From NCBI RefSeq assembly GCF_015291665.1, contig NZ_CP030048.1:2542001-2606000 (forward strand): DNA of 64,000 nucleotides. Direction: 5' to 3'. The translations under genes and the position numbers were made by a program. A model generated the notes under the pieces. It did no database searches. It saw nothing but the letters and a program-made list of their open reading frames with translations, and had not been told where the DNA came from. This DNA comes from Bradyrhizobium sp. CCBAU 53338 (GTDB lineage: Bacteria > Pseudomonadota > Alphaproteobacteria > Rhizobiales > Xanthobacteraceae). This document shows, in pieces, positions 17,570-26,939 of this stretch (its first letter is position 1; each line of letters opens with the position of its first letter).

Positions 17570-18405
17570 AGCCAGCGCTTGCGCCGCTTGAAGCTCTTGA
17601 GGTTCTTGAAGCTCTTGCGCTGGTCGCCGGCGCCGCCGAGATAGAACTCCTTGACGTCCTCGTTGTCGCGCAGCTCGTCCGCGGTGCCGTCGAGCACGAC
17701 CTTGCCCTGCTCCATGATGTAGCCGTGGCTTGCCACCGACAGCGCGGCGCGCGCGTTCTGCTCCACCAGCAGGATGGTGACGCCGAGGTCACGGTTGATC
17801 TTCTGGATGATCGAGAACACCTCTTTCGCCAGCAGCGGCGACAGGCCCATCGACGGCTCGTCCATCAGGATCATCTTCGGGCGCGCCATCAACGCGCGGC
17901 CGATCGCCAGCATCTGCTGCTCGCCGCCGGAGAGATAGCCGGCAAGTCCGGTGCGCTCCTTCAGGCGCGGAAAATAATTGAAGACCATGTCGAGATCGGC
18001 GTCGACCCCGCGGTCTTTGCGAGTGAAGGCACCGAGCCTGAGGTTTTCCAGCGACGTCATGTCGGCGACGATGCGCCGGCCCTCCATCACCTGGAAGATG
18101 CCGCGGCGGACGATCTTGTCCGGATCGATGCCGGCGATCGGCTCGCCCTCGAACAGGATCTCGCCGCGCGTGACCTCGCCGTCCTCGGTCTTCAGCAGCC
18201 CCGAGATCGCCTTCAGGGTCGTCGACTTGCCGGCGCCGTTGGCGCCGAGCAGCGCCACGATCGCGCCCTTGGGCACGTCGAGGCTGAGGCCGCGCAGTAC
18301 CAGGATGACGTCGTCATAGACGACCTCGATGTTGCGCACCGCTAGGAGGGGAGGCGCAGGTACGACATTGGGCGAGGTGCGAGATGCTTCGAGGATTTCG
18401 GTCAT
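17566..18405 (-). CDS. livF: LIV-type ABC transporter ATPase (LivF), cluster A
   Basis: 279 residues from the ATG at 18405; the longer upstream frame only reads through the intergenic repeat. Walker A is GANGAGKSTT, the signature is LSGGEQQML, Walker B is MILMDEPSMG, and the switch His region is TILLVEQNA. The basic tail (KSFKNLKSFKRRKRW) is unusual for LivF. It is the last gene of a minus-strand operon for uptake of branched-chain amino acids or related carboxylates, separated from the binding-protein gene by the palindromic repeat at 18423. Confidence 0.9.
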   Translation of the reverse strand: MTEILEASRTSPNVVPAPPLLAVRNIEVVYDDVILVLRGLSLDVPKGAIVALLGANGAGKSTTLKAISGLLKTEDGEVTRGEILFEGEPIAGIDPDKIVRRGIFQVMEGRRIVADMTSLENLRLGAFTRKDRGVDADLDMVFNYFPRLKERTGLAGYLSGGEQQMLAIGRALMARPKMILMDEPSMGLSPLLAKEVFSIIQKINRDLGVTILLVEQNARAALSVASHGYIMEQGKVVLDGTADELRDNEDVKEFYLGGAGDQRKSFKNLKSFKRRKRWL

Positions 18406-18422
18406 GTTTCGTAACACTCCGC

Positions 18423-18523
18423 TGTCGTCGCCCGGCTTGACCGGCGACCCGGTATTCCAGAGGCGCCTGAGATTCAGGGAGAAGCCGCGGCGTACCGGAT
18501 CCCCCGCTATCGCGGGGGATGAC
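18423..18523. repeat. Palindromic intergenic repeat inside the LIV operon A
   Basis: It begins with a GTCGTCGCCCGGC arm and ends with CCCCCGCTATCGCGGGGG ATGAC, with the second half itself a strong hairpin. It is a subtype of the GTCAT...ATGAC repeat family also seen at 33097, 35194, 39829 and 44452. It lies between the binding-protein and livF genes, where it could act as an attenuating hairpin or an mRNA stabiliser. Confidence 0.6.
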
Positions 18524-18549
18524 AATTGCACGCGGTGAAATGGCGAGGC

Positions 18550-19833
18550 TCACCAGCCAAACCATTCCGGCTTGCGCGGCAGCTCGACCGACTTGACCTT
18601 CTCGAGCTTGATCGTGCCCTTGCTCATGAGGTCGTTGATGTCGCCGTCGGTCGCGCCCGACACCTTCGAGCGATAGAGGTCGACCTTCATGGTCCCGCGA
18701 TGGTCCTTCTCGGTCCAGGTCGAGGGATTGCAGACGCCTTCCATGCCTGCCGGCACCCAGTCCTTCTTCTGGTAGAAGCCCTTGGCGACGTTCTCGCCGG
18801 TGGCGCCGCCGTTCTTGGCGGCCCAGTCGAGCGCCTCCTTCATGTAGAGTGCCGAGCAGACAGCTGCGATGTAATGCACGGGGCGATAGACCTTGCCTGA
18901 AGGGTCCGACATCTTGGAGATTTCGACGATGATCTTCATGCCGGGCGCATCGCCGCCCCAAGCGACGGCCGTGCGGAGCGGGAACACCACGCCGTCGGCG
19001 GCGTCGCCGGCAGCCTTGGCGCCGTTCTCATCCATGCCCCAGACGTTGCCGAGGAACTGAACGTCCACGTTCGCCGCCTTGCAGGCCTTCAGGACCGACA
19101 CGTTGGATTGGGGCGTGTTGCCGAGATAGGCGTAGTTCGCACCCGAGCTCTTCAGGCTCAGGCACTGGCTGCTGTAGTCGCCAGGGCTCAGCGCGAAGAC
19201 CAGCGGCGGCAGCACTTCGAAGCCGAGCTCGGTGGCGAGCGCCTCGCCGGCAGCCTTCGGCGCATTGGGATAGGGATGGTTGGCACCCATGTGGACGTAT
19301 TTCGGCTTGCCCGGCTTGCCCTTGGCCTTCCAGTCCTCGGCCGCCCACATCAGCATCGCGCGCAGCGCGTCGGAATAAGTGGGACCGTAGAAGAAATTGT
19401 AGGGCGCGGGCTTGGCCTTGCCGCTGGTGCCTTCAGGGTCGGACAGCGCGGCCGCATAGGAGCCGGACATGTCCGGGATTTTGTCCTGGGCGAGGAACCC
19501 GGTCAGCGCTTCGGTGTCCGCCGTGCCCCAGCCCATAATGGCGGCGACCTTGTTGTCCGGTGCGGACCATTTCTTGTAGAGCGCGATCGCGCGCGGCACC
19601 TGGTAGCCGTAATCGTTGGTGTCGACGTTGAGCTGCTTGCCGCCGACGCCGCCGTTCTTGTTGACCCAGGCGAAGGTGTCGGCGACGGCCTGGCCGAACG
19701 GCGTGCCGACGTCGGCGGTGCCGCCCGAGCGGTCCTCGAGATGGCCGATCGCGATCTGTGCCTGCGCACTGGCCGAAAATGCGGCGATCGCGAGCGCAAG
19801 GGAAGCAGTGCTCAAAAGGGCTTTTGTCTTCAT
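18550..19833 (-). CDS. Periplasmic substrate-binding protein of LIV-type ABC transporter A
   Basis: 427 residues with a clear Sec signal peptide (LLSTASLALAIAAFSASAQA, cleavage after AQA) and a strong GGAGGAGA ribosome site. The mature part is a Peripla_BP_6 fold (IAIGHLEDRSGGTADVGTPF and GGKQLNVDTNDYG). It is longer than classical LivJ/K (about 345-370), resembling the binding proteins of aromatic-acid or fatty-acid-linked LIV systems. The ligand is unknown. It captures substrate in the periplasm for the LivH-LivM channel encoded just upstream. Confidence 0.88.
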   Translation of the reverse strand: MKTKALLSTASLALAIAAFSASAQAQIAIGHLEDRSGGTADVGTPFGQAVADTFAWVNKNGGVGGKQLNVDTNDYGYQVPRAIALYKKWSAPDNKVAAIMGWGTADTEALTGFLAQDKIPDMSGSYAAALSDPEGTSGKAKPAPYNFFYGPTYSDALRAMLMWAAEDWKAKGKPGKPKYVHMGANHPYPNAPKAAGEALATELGFEVLPPLVFALSPGDYSSQCLSLKSSGANYAYLGNTPQSNVSVLKACKAANVDVQFLGNVWGMDENGAKAAGDAADGVVFPLRTAVAWGGDAPGMKIIVEISKMSDPSGKVYRPVHYIAAVCSALYMKEALDWAAKNGGATGENVAKGFYQKKDWVPAGMEGVCNPSTWTEKDHRGTMKVDLYRSKVSGATDGDINDLMSKGTIKLEKVKSVELPRKPEWFGW

Positions 19834-19875
19834 GGGTCGTCTCCTCCTGTTATTGGTTTGTTGAACTGGCCGCGC

Positions 19876-20949
19876 TCAATACGAGAACGGGTAGAGTTTC
19901 CAATAGGCCTTGATCTGCCGCCACCGATGCGCGAGGCCATCAGGCTCGAACATCAGGAACACGATGATGATGAGTCCGATCGCGATCTCGCGCAGGAAGG
20001 TGAGGTTGTTGTTGAGCGACAGCGCCTGGTCGATCGCGCCACCCTTGAGATGCAGGCTGATCCACTCCATCGATTCCGGCAGCAGCACCACGAACGCGGT
20101 GCCCATCAGCGTGCCCATGAGCGAGCCGGTACCGCCGATGATGATCATGGCGAGGAACAGGATCGAGCGCTCGATGCCGAAACCTTCCTGCGACACGACG
20201 TTCTGGTAGTGCGCATAGAGCGCGCCGGCGATGCCGGCGAAGAAGGCGGCCAGCCCGAACGACAGCGTACGGTACTTGGTGAGGTTGATGCCCATGATTT
20301 CCGCGGAGAGATAATGGTCGCGGATTGCCACCAGCGCACGGCCGTCGCGCGTGCGCATCAGGTTGGTGACGAGGATGTAGCTTGCCAGCACATAGGCCAG
20401 CACGACGTAGAAATATTGCTTATCGCCGCGCAGCGCGTAGCCGAAGATCGAGAACGGCTCGGCGCTCGCCGGCACCGATCCGCCTGAGAACCATTCGGCG
20501 CGGGAGAAGAAGTCGAGCAGGATATATTGTGCGGCCAGCGTCGCGATGACGAGGTAGAGCCCCTTCAGCCGCGCCGCCGGGATGCCGAAGACCAGACCGA
20601 CCAGCGCGGTGACGACACCGGCGAGCGGAATTGCGAAGAACACCGGGATCGGCGCGTTGTTGGAGATGTAGGCGGAGGAGAAGGCGCCGAGCAGGAAGAA
20701 GGCGGCGTGGCCGATCGAGATCTGGCCGGTGAAGCCGACCAGGATGTTCAACCCTAGCGCCGCGATCGAGAAGATGCCGATCTGGATCAGGATGCTGAGC
20801 CAGTAGCCACTGATGAATTGCGGCACGAGGCAGAGCAGCAGCACGCCTGCAATCGCAAAATTGCGGCTGGTCGCGGTCGGGAAGATCGTGGTGTCGGCCG
20901 CGTAAGAGGTGTGGAAATCACCAGCGGGGATGAGGGAAGGGCCGGCCAT
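19876..20949 (-). CDS. livM: LIV-type ABC transporter permease (LivM), cluster A
   Basis: 357 residues with about nine hydrophobic segments and the BPD_transp_2 signatures LGLNILVGFTGQISIGHAAFF, read in two parts, and ARLKGLYLVIATLAAQYI. The EAA-like cytoplasmic loop near TRDGRALVAIRDHYLSAEIMGI docks the ATPases. The livH stop is three bases upstream, so the pair is translationally coupled. Confidence 0.9.
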   Translation of the reverse strand: MAGPSLIPAGDFHTSYAADTTIFPTATSRNFAIAGVLLLCLVPQFISGYWLSILIQIGIFSIAALGLNILVGFTGQISIGHAAFFLLGAFSSAYISNNAPIPVFFAIPLAGVVTALVGLVFGIPAARLKGLYLVIATLAAQYILLDFFSRAEWFSGGSVPASAEPFSIFGYALRGDKQYFYVVLAYVLASYILVTNLMRTRDGRALVAIRDHYLSAEIMGINLTKYRTLSFGLAAFFAGIAGALYAHYQNVVSQEGFGIERSILFLAMIIIGGTGSLMGTLMGTAFVVLLPESMEWISLHLKGGAIDQALSLNNNLTFLREIAIGLIIIVFLMFEPDGLAHRWRQIKAYWKLYPFSY

Positions 20950-20952
20950 GGA

Positions 20953-21846
20953 TCATATCCGCTCGATGTCGTGGGTGCCGAACAGGCCATAAGGCTTGAT
21001 CATCAGCACGATGATGAGGATGTAGAACGGCGCGATCTCGTAGAGATTGCCCCAGTGCAGATACTGGCTGTCGACATATTGCGCGATGTTCTCGAGCAGG
21101 CCGATGATGATGCCGCCGAGCACGGCGCCGCCGACGGAATCGAGCCCGCCGAGGATCGCGGCCGGAAACACCTTGATGCCGTAGGCGGCAAGGCCCGAGG
21201 AGACGCCATTCACCACGGCGACCACGACGCCCGCGACCGCAGAGACGGTCGCGGAGATCGCCCAGGCCATCGCAAACACGCTCTTGACGGAAATACCGAG
21301 CGATTGTGCCACCTGCTGGTTGAACGCGGTGGCGCGCATCGCAAGGCCGTACTTCGAGGCGCGGAAGAACCAGGCCATGCCGATCATCATCGCGAGCGAG
21401 ACCACGAGGCTCATGAGATAGACCGTCTGGATCTGGAGCCCTAACAGGGCGACCGACTGGCTCTCGAACACGCGCGGGAACGGCTGCGGGTTGACGCCAA
21501 ACATCCATTTCAGCGTCGCCTGGAGCACGGTGGACAGGCCGATCGTCACCATGATGACGGAGATGATGGGCTCGCCGATCATGGGCCTCAGGATAAGTAC
21601 CTGGATCGCGATGCCGAACACGAACATGAAGACCAGCGTCATCGGCATGCCGATCCAGAACGGCACCTGGTATTTGGCGAGCAGCGCCCAGCACACCCAG
21701 GCGCCGACCAGCAGCAATTCACCTTGCGCGAAATTGACGACCTGCGTCGCCTTGTAGATCAGCACGAACGACATCGCGACCACGCCATAGAGCGTGCCGA
21801 CCACGAGGCCGTTGACCAGAAGCTGGATGAGGAAGGCGGTGTTCAT
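20953..21846 (-). CDS. livH: LIV-type ABC transporter permease (LivH), cluster A
   Basis: 297 residues from the ATG at 21846 (MNTAFLIQLLVNGLVVGTLY). Additional upstream codons are not membrane-like and were rejected. About eight hydrophobic segments carry the LivH pattern YKATQVVNFAQGELLLVGA, and the loop LAMRATAFNQQVAQSLGISV contacts the ATPase. It follows the acyl-CoA ligase gene on the same strand with an ~80-base gap. Confidence 0.9.
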   Translation of the reverse strand: MNTAFLIQLLVNGLVVGTLYGVVAMSFVLIYKATQVVNFAQGELLLVGAWVCWALLAKYQVPFWIGMPMTLVFMFVFGIAIQVLILRPMIGEPIISVIMVTIGLSTVLQATLKWMFGVNPQPFPRVFESQSVALLGLQIQTVYLMSLVVSLAMMIGMAWFFRASKYGLAMRATAFNQQVAQSLGISVKSVFAMAWAISATVSAVAGVVVAVVNGVSSGLAAYGIKVFPAAILGGLDSVGGAVLGGIIIGLLENIAQYVDSQYLHWGNLYEIAPFYILIIVLMIKPYGLFGTHDIERI

Positions 21847-21925
21847 GTGATGCTTTCCTTCGCCTCTCCCAGCTTGCGCAGGGAGGGGTGGATCAATTGC
21901 GGCGCGCTCTGCATTGGAAGTGAGT

Positions 21926-23857
21926 TCACTCCGCGGCCTCCGCCATGGGGCCACGTCCGCCGAGGTCCACGACCCGCAGCGTGGTGCGCACACGTTGCGT
22001 GGTGCCGTCCTGGAAGCGGATCACGGTGTCGACGGGGATGTCGGCATCGCCGCGGTAGATCGCGTCGATGATGCCTTCGTATTTCTCGTTGATGACGCCG
22101 CGGCGCACCTTCCTCGTCCGGGTGAGTTCGCCGTCGTCGGCGTCGAGCTCCTTGTAGAGCAGCAGGAATCGCGAGATGCGCTGCGCCGGCGGCAGCGTGG
22201 CGTTGACGGTCTCGATTTCCTTCCGGAGCAGCTTATAGACCTCGGGCCGCGAGGCGAGGTCGCTGTAGGTCGTGAAGGAGAGGCGGTTCTTCTCCGCCCA
22301 TTTCGAGATGATGGAGTAGCGGATGCAGATCATCGCCGCGAGCGCATCGCGGCCGGCGCCGAGGACCACGGCCTCGGCGATATAGGGTGAGAATTTCAGC
22401 TTGTTCTCGATGAATTGCGGCGAGAAGCGCTCGCCGCGCGAGGTCTCGGCGAGATCCTTGATGCGGTCGATGACGACGAGCTGCTTATTATCGTTGAAAT
22501 AGCCGGCATCGCCCGACAGCATCCAGCCGTCCCGGATGTCGGCGACGCTCGCCTCCGGGTTCTTGTAATAGCCGAGGAACATGTTGGGATGCCGCACCAC
22601 GATCTCGCCGACACCGTGGACGTCGGCATTGTCGATGCGGATCTCGACATTGTCGGCCATCGGCACGCCGGTGGTGTCAGGATCGACCTTGCCCTCGGGA
22701 TGCAGCGTGTAGGCCCCGAGCAGTTCGGTCTGGCCGTAGAGCGTGCGTAGCGGCACCCCCATCGCCTGGAAGAACTTGAAGGTATCGGGTCCGAGCGCCG
22801 CGCCGCCGGTCGCGGCCGAGCGCAGGCGCGTGAAGCCGAGCCGGTCACGCAGCGCGCGGAATAGGATCGCATCGGCAAAACCGGAGCGCTTGCCCTGTTC
22901 GAGCGCGGCGAGGCCCGACTTCATACCGATGTCGAACAGACGCTGCTTGAAGGGTGTCGCGTCCATCACCTTGGCGCGGACGTCGGCGGCGATGGATTCC
23001 CAGACGCGTGGGGCAAAGAGCACGAATGTCGGCGCGATCTCGCGCAGATCGTTCATCATGGTGTCGGGCTCTTCGACGAAGTTGATCTTCATCCGGCAGA
23101 GCAGGCCTTTGCCGAGAACATAGACCTGCTCCATGATCCAGGGCAGCGGCAGCACCGAGACGTATTCGTCGTCGGGTCCTTTGGGGTCGAAGGCGAGATA
23201 GGTGGCGCAATGGCCGAGCACGCGGCCGGCGGCAAGCATTGCGAGTTTCGGATGCGATGTGGTGCCCGAGGTGGTGCAGAGGATGGCGACGTCCTCGCCG
23301 TTGGTGGCATCGACGAGCTTGTCGTAAAGCTCCGGCTCGCGCGCGGCGCGGGCGCGGCCAAGCTCGGCGAATTTCTCGGCCGACATCAGCCGCGGGTCGT
23401 CATATTTCCGCATGCCGCGCGGGTCGGAATAGATGACGTGCCTGAGTTCCGGCACGCGCCCGGCCAGTGCCAGCAGCTTGTCGACCTGCTCCTCGTCCTC
23501 GGCGAAGACGATCTGCGCTTCACCGTAGTTGAGGAGATAGGATGCCTCTTCGTCCAGCACGTCGCGATAGAGCCCGAGGCTCAATCCGCCGATCGCATGG
23601 GTGGCCACTTCCGCGGCAACCCAGTCCGGCCGGTTGTCGCCGATGATGCCGATGACGTCGCCGCGGCCGAGGCCGAGCTCGATCAGGCCGAGCGCGAAGT
23701 CGCGCACGCGGGCCTGGTAGTCGTTCCAGGTGAAGGGGCGCCAGAGGCCGAGATCCTTTTCGCGCAGCGCGATCTCGTTGCCGTGCTCCTTCGCGTTGAG
23801 CCGGAGCATCTTCGGATAGGTGTCGGCCTGGGCGACGCGGGCTGCGTAATCCATCAT
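21926..23857 (-). CDS. Long AMP-forming acyl-CoA ligase embedded in the LIV operon
   Basis: 643 residues, of the FadD15/long-chain acyl-CoA synthetase type. The P-loop is CTTSGTTSHPK, the adenylate motif is LYGQTELLG, followed by SGDAGYFNDNKQLVVIDR and RIKDLAETSRGERFSP, which close the active site. The C-terminal ~200 residues are the extended lid typical of long-chain members. Its ATG overlaps the livG stop by 4 bases, so expression is coupled to the transporter. Uptake of a carboxylic acid followed by cytoplasmic CoA activation is the natural reading. Whether the acid is fatty or aromatic cannot be told. Confidence 0.85.
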   Translation of the reverse strand: MMDYAARVAQADTYPKMLRLNAKEHGNEIALREKDLGLWRPFTWNDYQARVRDFALGLIELGLGRGDVIGIIGDNRPDWVAAEVATHAIGGLSLGLYRDVLDEEASYLLNYGEAQIVFAEDEEQVDKLLALAGRVPELRHVIYSDPRGMRKYDDPRLMSAEKFAELGRARAAREPELYDKLVDATNGEDVAILCTTSGTTSHPKLAMLAAGRVLGHCATYLAFDPKGPDDEYVSVLPLPWIMEQVYVLGKGLLCRMKINFVEEPDTMMNDLREIAPTFVLFAPRVWESIAADVRAKVMDATPFKQRLFDIGMKSGLAALEQGKRSGFADAILFRALRDRLGFTRLRSAATGGAALGPDTFKFFQAMGVPLRTLYGQTELLGAYTLHPEGKVDPDTTGVPMADNVEIRIDNADVHGVGEIVVRHPNMFLGYYKNPEASVADIRDGWMLSGDAGYFNDNKQLVVIDRIKDLAETSRGERFSPQFIENKLKFSPYIAEAVVLGAGRDALAAMICIRYSIISKWAEKNRLSFTTYSDLASRPEVYKLLRKEIETVNATLPPAQRISRFLLLYKELDADDGELTRTRKVRRGVINEKYEGIIDAIYRGDADIPVDTVIRFQDGTTQRVRTTLRVVDLGGRGPMAEAAE

Positions 23858-24675
23858 GCCGCGCTCTCTTGTGCAGGCGGGGCATCGTCAGGATCGACCA
23901 GCGCCTCGTCCTCCTCGCCGAGATAGGCGCGCTTAACGTGAGGATCGGCGAGTACGGCGGCCGGGTCGCCCTCGGCGATCTTGCGGCCGAAATCCAGCAC
24001 CATGACGCGGTGAGAAATGTCCATCACCACGCCCATGTCGTGCTCGATCATCACCACCGTCATGCCGAACTCCTCGTTGAGGTCGACGATGTAGCGGGCC
24101 ATGTCCTCCTTTTCCTCGAAGTTCATGCCGGCCATCGGCTCGTCGAGGAGGATGAGGCGCGGCTCCAGCGCCATGGCGCGAGCGAGCTCGACGCGCTTGC
24201 GCAGGCCGTAGGAGAGGGTGCCGGCGGTCGCCTTGCGCACCGACTGGAGGTCGAGGAAGTCGATGATTTCTTCGACCTTGCGGCGGTGATCGAGCTCTTC
24301 CCTGCGCGCGCCGGTGAGCCAGTACAGCGATCCCGTGAGGAAGTTGTTTTTCAGCAGGTGATGGCGGCCGACCATGATGTTGTCGAGCACGCTCATGTGG
24401 TGGAACAGCGCGAGATTCTGGAAGGTGCGGCCGATGCCGAGCTTGGGGCGCGCATTCGGCGTCAGGCCGGTGATGTCGCGGCCCTGGTAGAACAGCTGGC
24501 CTTCGGTCGGCTTGTAGCGGCCGGAAATACAGTTCACGATCGAGGTCTTGCCCGCGCCGTTGGGACCGATGATCGAGAACAGCTCGCCCTCGCTGATGGC
24601 GAAGCTGACGTCGGTCAGTGCGCGAACGCCGCCGAATCGCAAGGACACGCCCCGCACTTCGAGACTGGTAGCCAC
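23854..24675 (-). CDS. livG: LIV-type ABC transporter ATPase (LivG), cluster A
   Basis: 273 residues starting at the GTG at 24675, preceded by GGAGGG nine bases upstream; the frame runs open to 24774 without family similarity. Walker A is GPNGAGKTS, the signature is LSYGLRKRVELARA, and Walker B is LILLDEPMAGMN. The insertion typical of LivG lies in the ~130-165 region. It is first in the operon livG - ligase - livH - livM - binding protein - livF. Confidence 0.9.
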   Translation of the reverse strand: MATSLEVRGVSLRFGGVRALTDVSFAISEGELFSIIGPNGAGKTSIVNCISGRYKPTEGQLFYQGRDITGLTPNARPKLGIGRTFQNLALFHHMSVLDNIMVGRHHLLKNNFLTGSLYWLTGARREELDHRRKVEEIIDFLDLQSVRKATAGTLSYGLRKRVELARAMALEPRLILLDEPMAGMNFEEKEDMARYIVDLNEEFGMTVVMIEHDMGVVMDISHRVMVLDFGRKIAEGDPAAVLADPHVKRAYLGEEDEALVDPDDAPPAQESAA

Positions 24676-24955
24676 CAAACAAATCCCTCCCGGTGATGGC
24701 GCGTTCAGCGGCGCTCTTCGTCGGTTCCTCGTGGACGATCCTAGTACGGCCATGCCGGTGAGGCCATGCAGCACATGGTCCCGACCGGAGCCGCGTCGCT
24801 TTCGCCCCGTTTGGGATCAAAAGCCGCATCGCCCGAGGTGGTTCTCAATAGGGGAAAGCGCTATCTTGAAATGTCTCCGGCCTGACAATTCTGCGACAAA
24901 GTTTTTAGGGCGGCAGCGGCTTCCATCTTTCGTCGGATGGTGGTCGGAACGATTG

Positions 24956-24970
24956 TGCTGCAGTGCAGCA
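24956..24970. promoter_or_regulatory. 15-bp dyad upstream of the Crp/Fnr-type regulator
   Basis: TGCTGCA-G-TGCAGCA is a perfect 7+7 inverted repeat with a one-base centre, placed 42 bases before the ATG of the regulator and in the divergent gap to livG. Position and symmetry suggest an operator for autoregulation or for control of the LIV operon. It does not resemble the TGTGA-N6-TCACA Crp box. Confidence 0.35.
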
Positions 24971-25011
24971 GAAGGATGGAGTGACGAAACGGTGCGGCTG
25001 GCTTCTCGATC

Positions 25012-25686
25012 ATGATCTCAGAGGATCAATTGAAGCGCGTTGCCGCCTGGTCGCGCGAGCTCACGCCAGCCGAGATCGAGGTCGCCCGTGCCGGGATCAC
25101 GGAGCGGTCCTACGACACCGGCGAGACCGTGTTCATGCGCGGTGACAAATTCGACTATTGGGCCGGCATGGTGAGCGGCCTTGCCCGCATGGGAGGGGTG
25201 TCGCGCGACGGCAAGGAGACCAGCCTTGCGGGGCTGACGGCAGGCGCCTGGTTCGGCGAAGGAAGCGTGCTCAAGAACGAGCTGCGTCGCTACGACGTGG
25301 TCGCGCTGCGTGACAGCCGCGTCGCGCTGATGGAGCGCTCGGCCTTCATGTGGCTGTTCGAGAACAGCGTCGGCTTCAACCGCTTCCTGGTGCGCCAGCT
25401 CAACGAGCGGCTCGGCCAGTTCATCGGCATGCTCGAAGTCAACCGCACGCTCGATGCGACGTCTCGGCTTGCCCGCAGCATTGCCTCGCTGTTCAATCCG
25501 ATCCTCTATCCGGAATCGACCGCGCATCTGGAGATTACCCAGGAGGAGATCGGTGCGCTTTCCGGCATGTCGCGCCAGAACGCCAACCGCGCGTTGAACC
25601 AACTGGAGAAGGAGGGGCTGCTGCGGCTGGAGTACGGCGGCGTCACCATCCTCAACGTCGAGCGGCTGCGCGGATACGGGGATTAG
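25012..25686 (+). CDS. Crp/Fnr-family transcriptional regulator
   Basis: 224 residues. The N-terminal cyclic-nucleotide-binding beta-roll (about 15-125) includes GLTAGAWFGEGSVL. After a long dimerisation helix comes a winged helix-turn-helix (EITQEEIGALSGMSRQNANR, then ALNQLEKEGLLRLEYGG). No N-terminal Cys cluster is present, so it is not an oxygen-sensing FNR, and the phosphate-binding Arg of true Crp is not evident. It is divergent from LIV operon A, which it may control. The effector is unknown. Confidence 0.88.
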   Translation: MISEDQLKRVAAWSRELTPAEIEVARAGITERSYDTGETVFMRGDKFDYWAGMVSGLARMGGVSRDGKETSLAGLTAGAWFGEGSVLKNELRRYDVVALRDSRVALMERSAFMWLFENSVGFNRFLVRQLNERLGQFIGMLEVNRTLDATSRLARSIASLFNPILYPESTAHLEITQEEIGALSGMSRQNANRALNQLEKEGLLRLEYGGVTILNVERLRGYGD

Positions 25687-26939
25687 CGCGCATTGGCGGG
25701 TGCGTGCACCGGCCAGAGGTCGGCGCGCCAGCGGATGGCGATGCCCAGCATCGCGACGAAACCCGCGGCGGCATAAAGCGACCCCGTTGCTGAATAGCCG
25801 ATGACGTCGATCAGGCTGCCGGCCGCGAGCAATCCGATCGGCAGACCGTAGATCACCATCATGCGTACCCCCATCACGCGGCCGCGCAGGTGCGCGCTCG
25901 CCGTTCGCATCAGGATCACGGCAGCCGAGATCATCGACATGCTCTGGGCGATGCCGGCCAGCACGAGGCAAGCCATGGCGATCGGCATGGTCCTGATTTC
26001 GACGAACACCAGCAGCAGCGTGTACCAGGCCAGCGTGGCGCCGATCAGGAGCCGGGCAATGCGCAGGCCGCCGACCAGGCTGAGCGTGACGGAGCCGATC
26101 AGCGAGCCCAGGGCGAAGCTCGCCGAGAGGTAGCCGAGGCCGGTCTGGTCGGTATGAAAGATGTCGCGCGCGATGTAGGGCAGCAACCCATTCGTCAGCG
26201 GAAACGCGGTGAGATTGGCAAGGAATGCGACGCAGAGCGCGGCCAGCATGGCCGGCCCGTTCCAGGAATATACGATGCCTTCCTTGAGATCGCGCAGCAG
26301 CCGCGAGCCCGAATGGCTTTCCACCAAGCGATGTTCCGCGGACTTCTCCGGTCGGGTCAGGCACAGCATCAGAATCGCGGCCACAAAATAGAGGCAGGCG
26401 ATCACTGAATAGACTTTGCCGATGCCGAAGGTCGCGAACAGTCCGGCTCCCGTCAGCGCTCCGGCGATGCGCGCGCTGTCCTGGGTGGTGCGCGACAGGC
26501 TGATCGCTCCGACCAGCAGCTCGGCGGGCATGATGTCGGCGAGAAGCGCGCTGCGAAGGCCGAGATCCGAGGAGCGGATCAGGCCCATGATCGTCACGAT
26601 GATCATCACCTTGAGCGGCGCCAGATGACCGGTCAGCGCCAGCACCATGATGGTCGAGGCGAGGACCGTATAGGTGAGACGCAGCACGACAAGAAGATCG
26701 CGGTGACCCATCCGGTCCCCGATCATCCCGAGCACCGGAGCGATCAGCGTTCCGACATATTGCAGCGAGGCGAGAATGGTGAGCAGCAGCACCGAGCCTG
26801 TCTCTACCAGGATGTACCAGCCGAGCACCAGCGTCTCGATCTCAAACGCCCAGGAGGTGAGCAGGTCCGACGGCCACTGAAAGCGATAGTTGCGGATGCG
26901 GAACGGCGCGAGCGCGGGAGGTCTTTTTGGTGTGCTCAA
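25683..26939 (-). CDS. Major facilitator superfamily exporter (EntS/MFS_3-like)
   Basis: About 418 residues with twelve hydrophobic segments; loops such as IGDRMGHRDLLVVLRL carry the MFS loop 2-3 pattern. The open frame extends to 27143, but the extra part is Arg-rich and unlike a transporter, so a TTG start near 26939 (STPKRPPALAPFRIRNYRFQ) is preferred with moderate certainty. The family includes siderophore and drug exporters. It is tail-to-tail with the Crp-like regulator, overlapping it by 4 bases. Confidence 0.75.
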   Translation of the reverse strand: MSTPKRPPALAPFRIRNYRFQWPSDLLTSWAFEIETLVLGWYILVETGSVLLLTILASLQYVGTLIAPVLGMIGDRMGHRDLLVVLRLTYTVLASTIMVLALTGHLAPLKVMIIVTIMGLIRSSDLGLRSALLADIMPAELLVGAISLSRTTQDSARIAGALTGAGLFATFGIGKVYSVIACLYFVAAILMLCLTRPEKSAEHRLVESHSGSRLLRDLKEGIVYSWNGPAMLAALCVAFLANLTAFPLTNGLLPYIARDIFHTDQTGLGYLSASFALGSLIGSVTLSLVGGLRIARLLIGATLAWYTLLLVFVEIRTMPIAMACLVLAGIAQSMSMISAAVILMRTASAHLRGRVMGVRMMVIYGLPIGLLAAGSLIDVIGYSATGSLYAAAGFVAMLGIAIRWRADLWPVHAPANAR

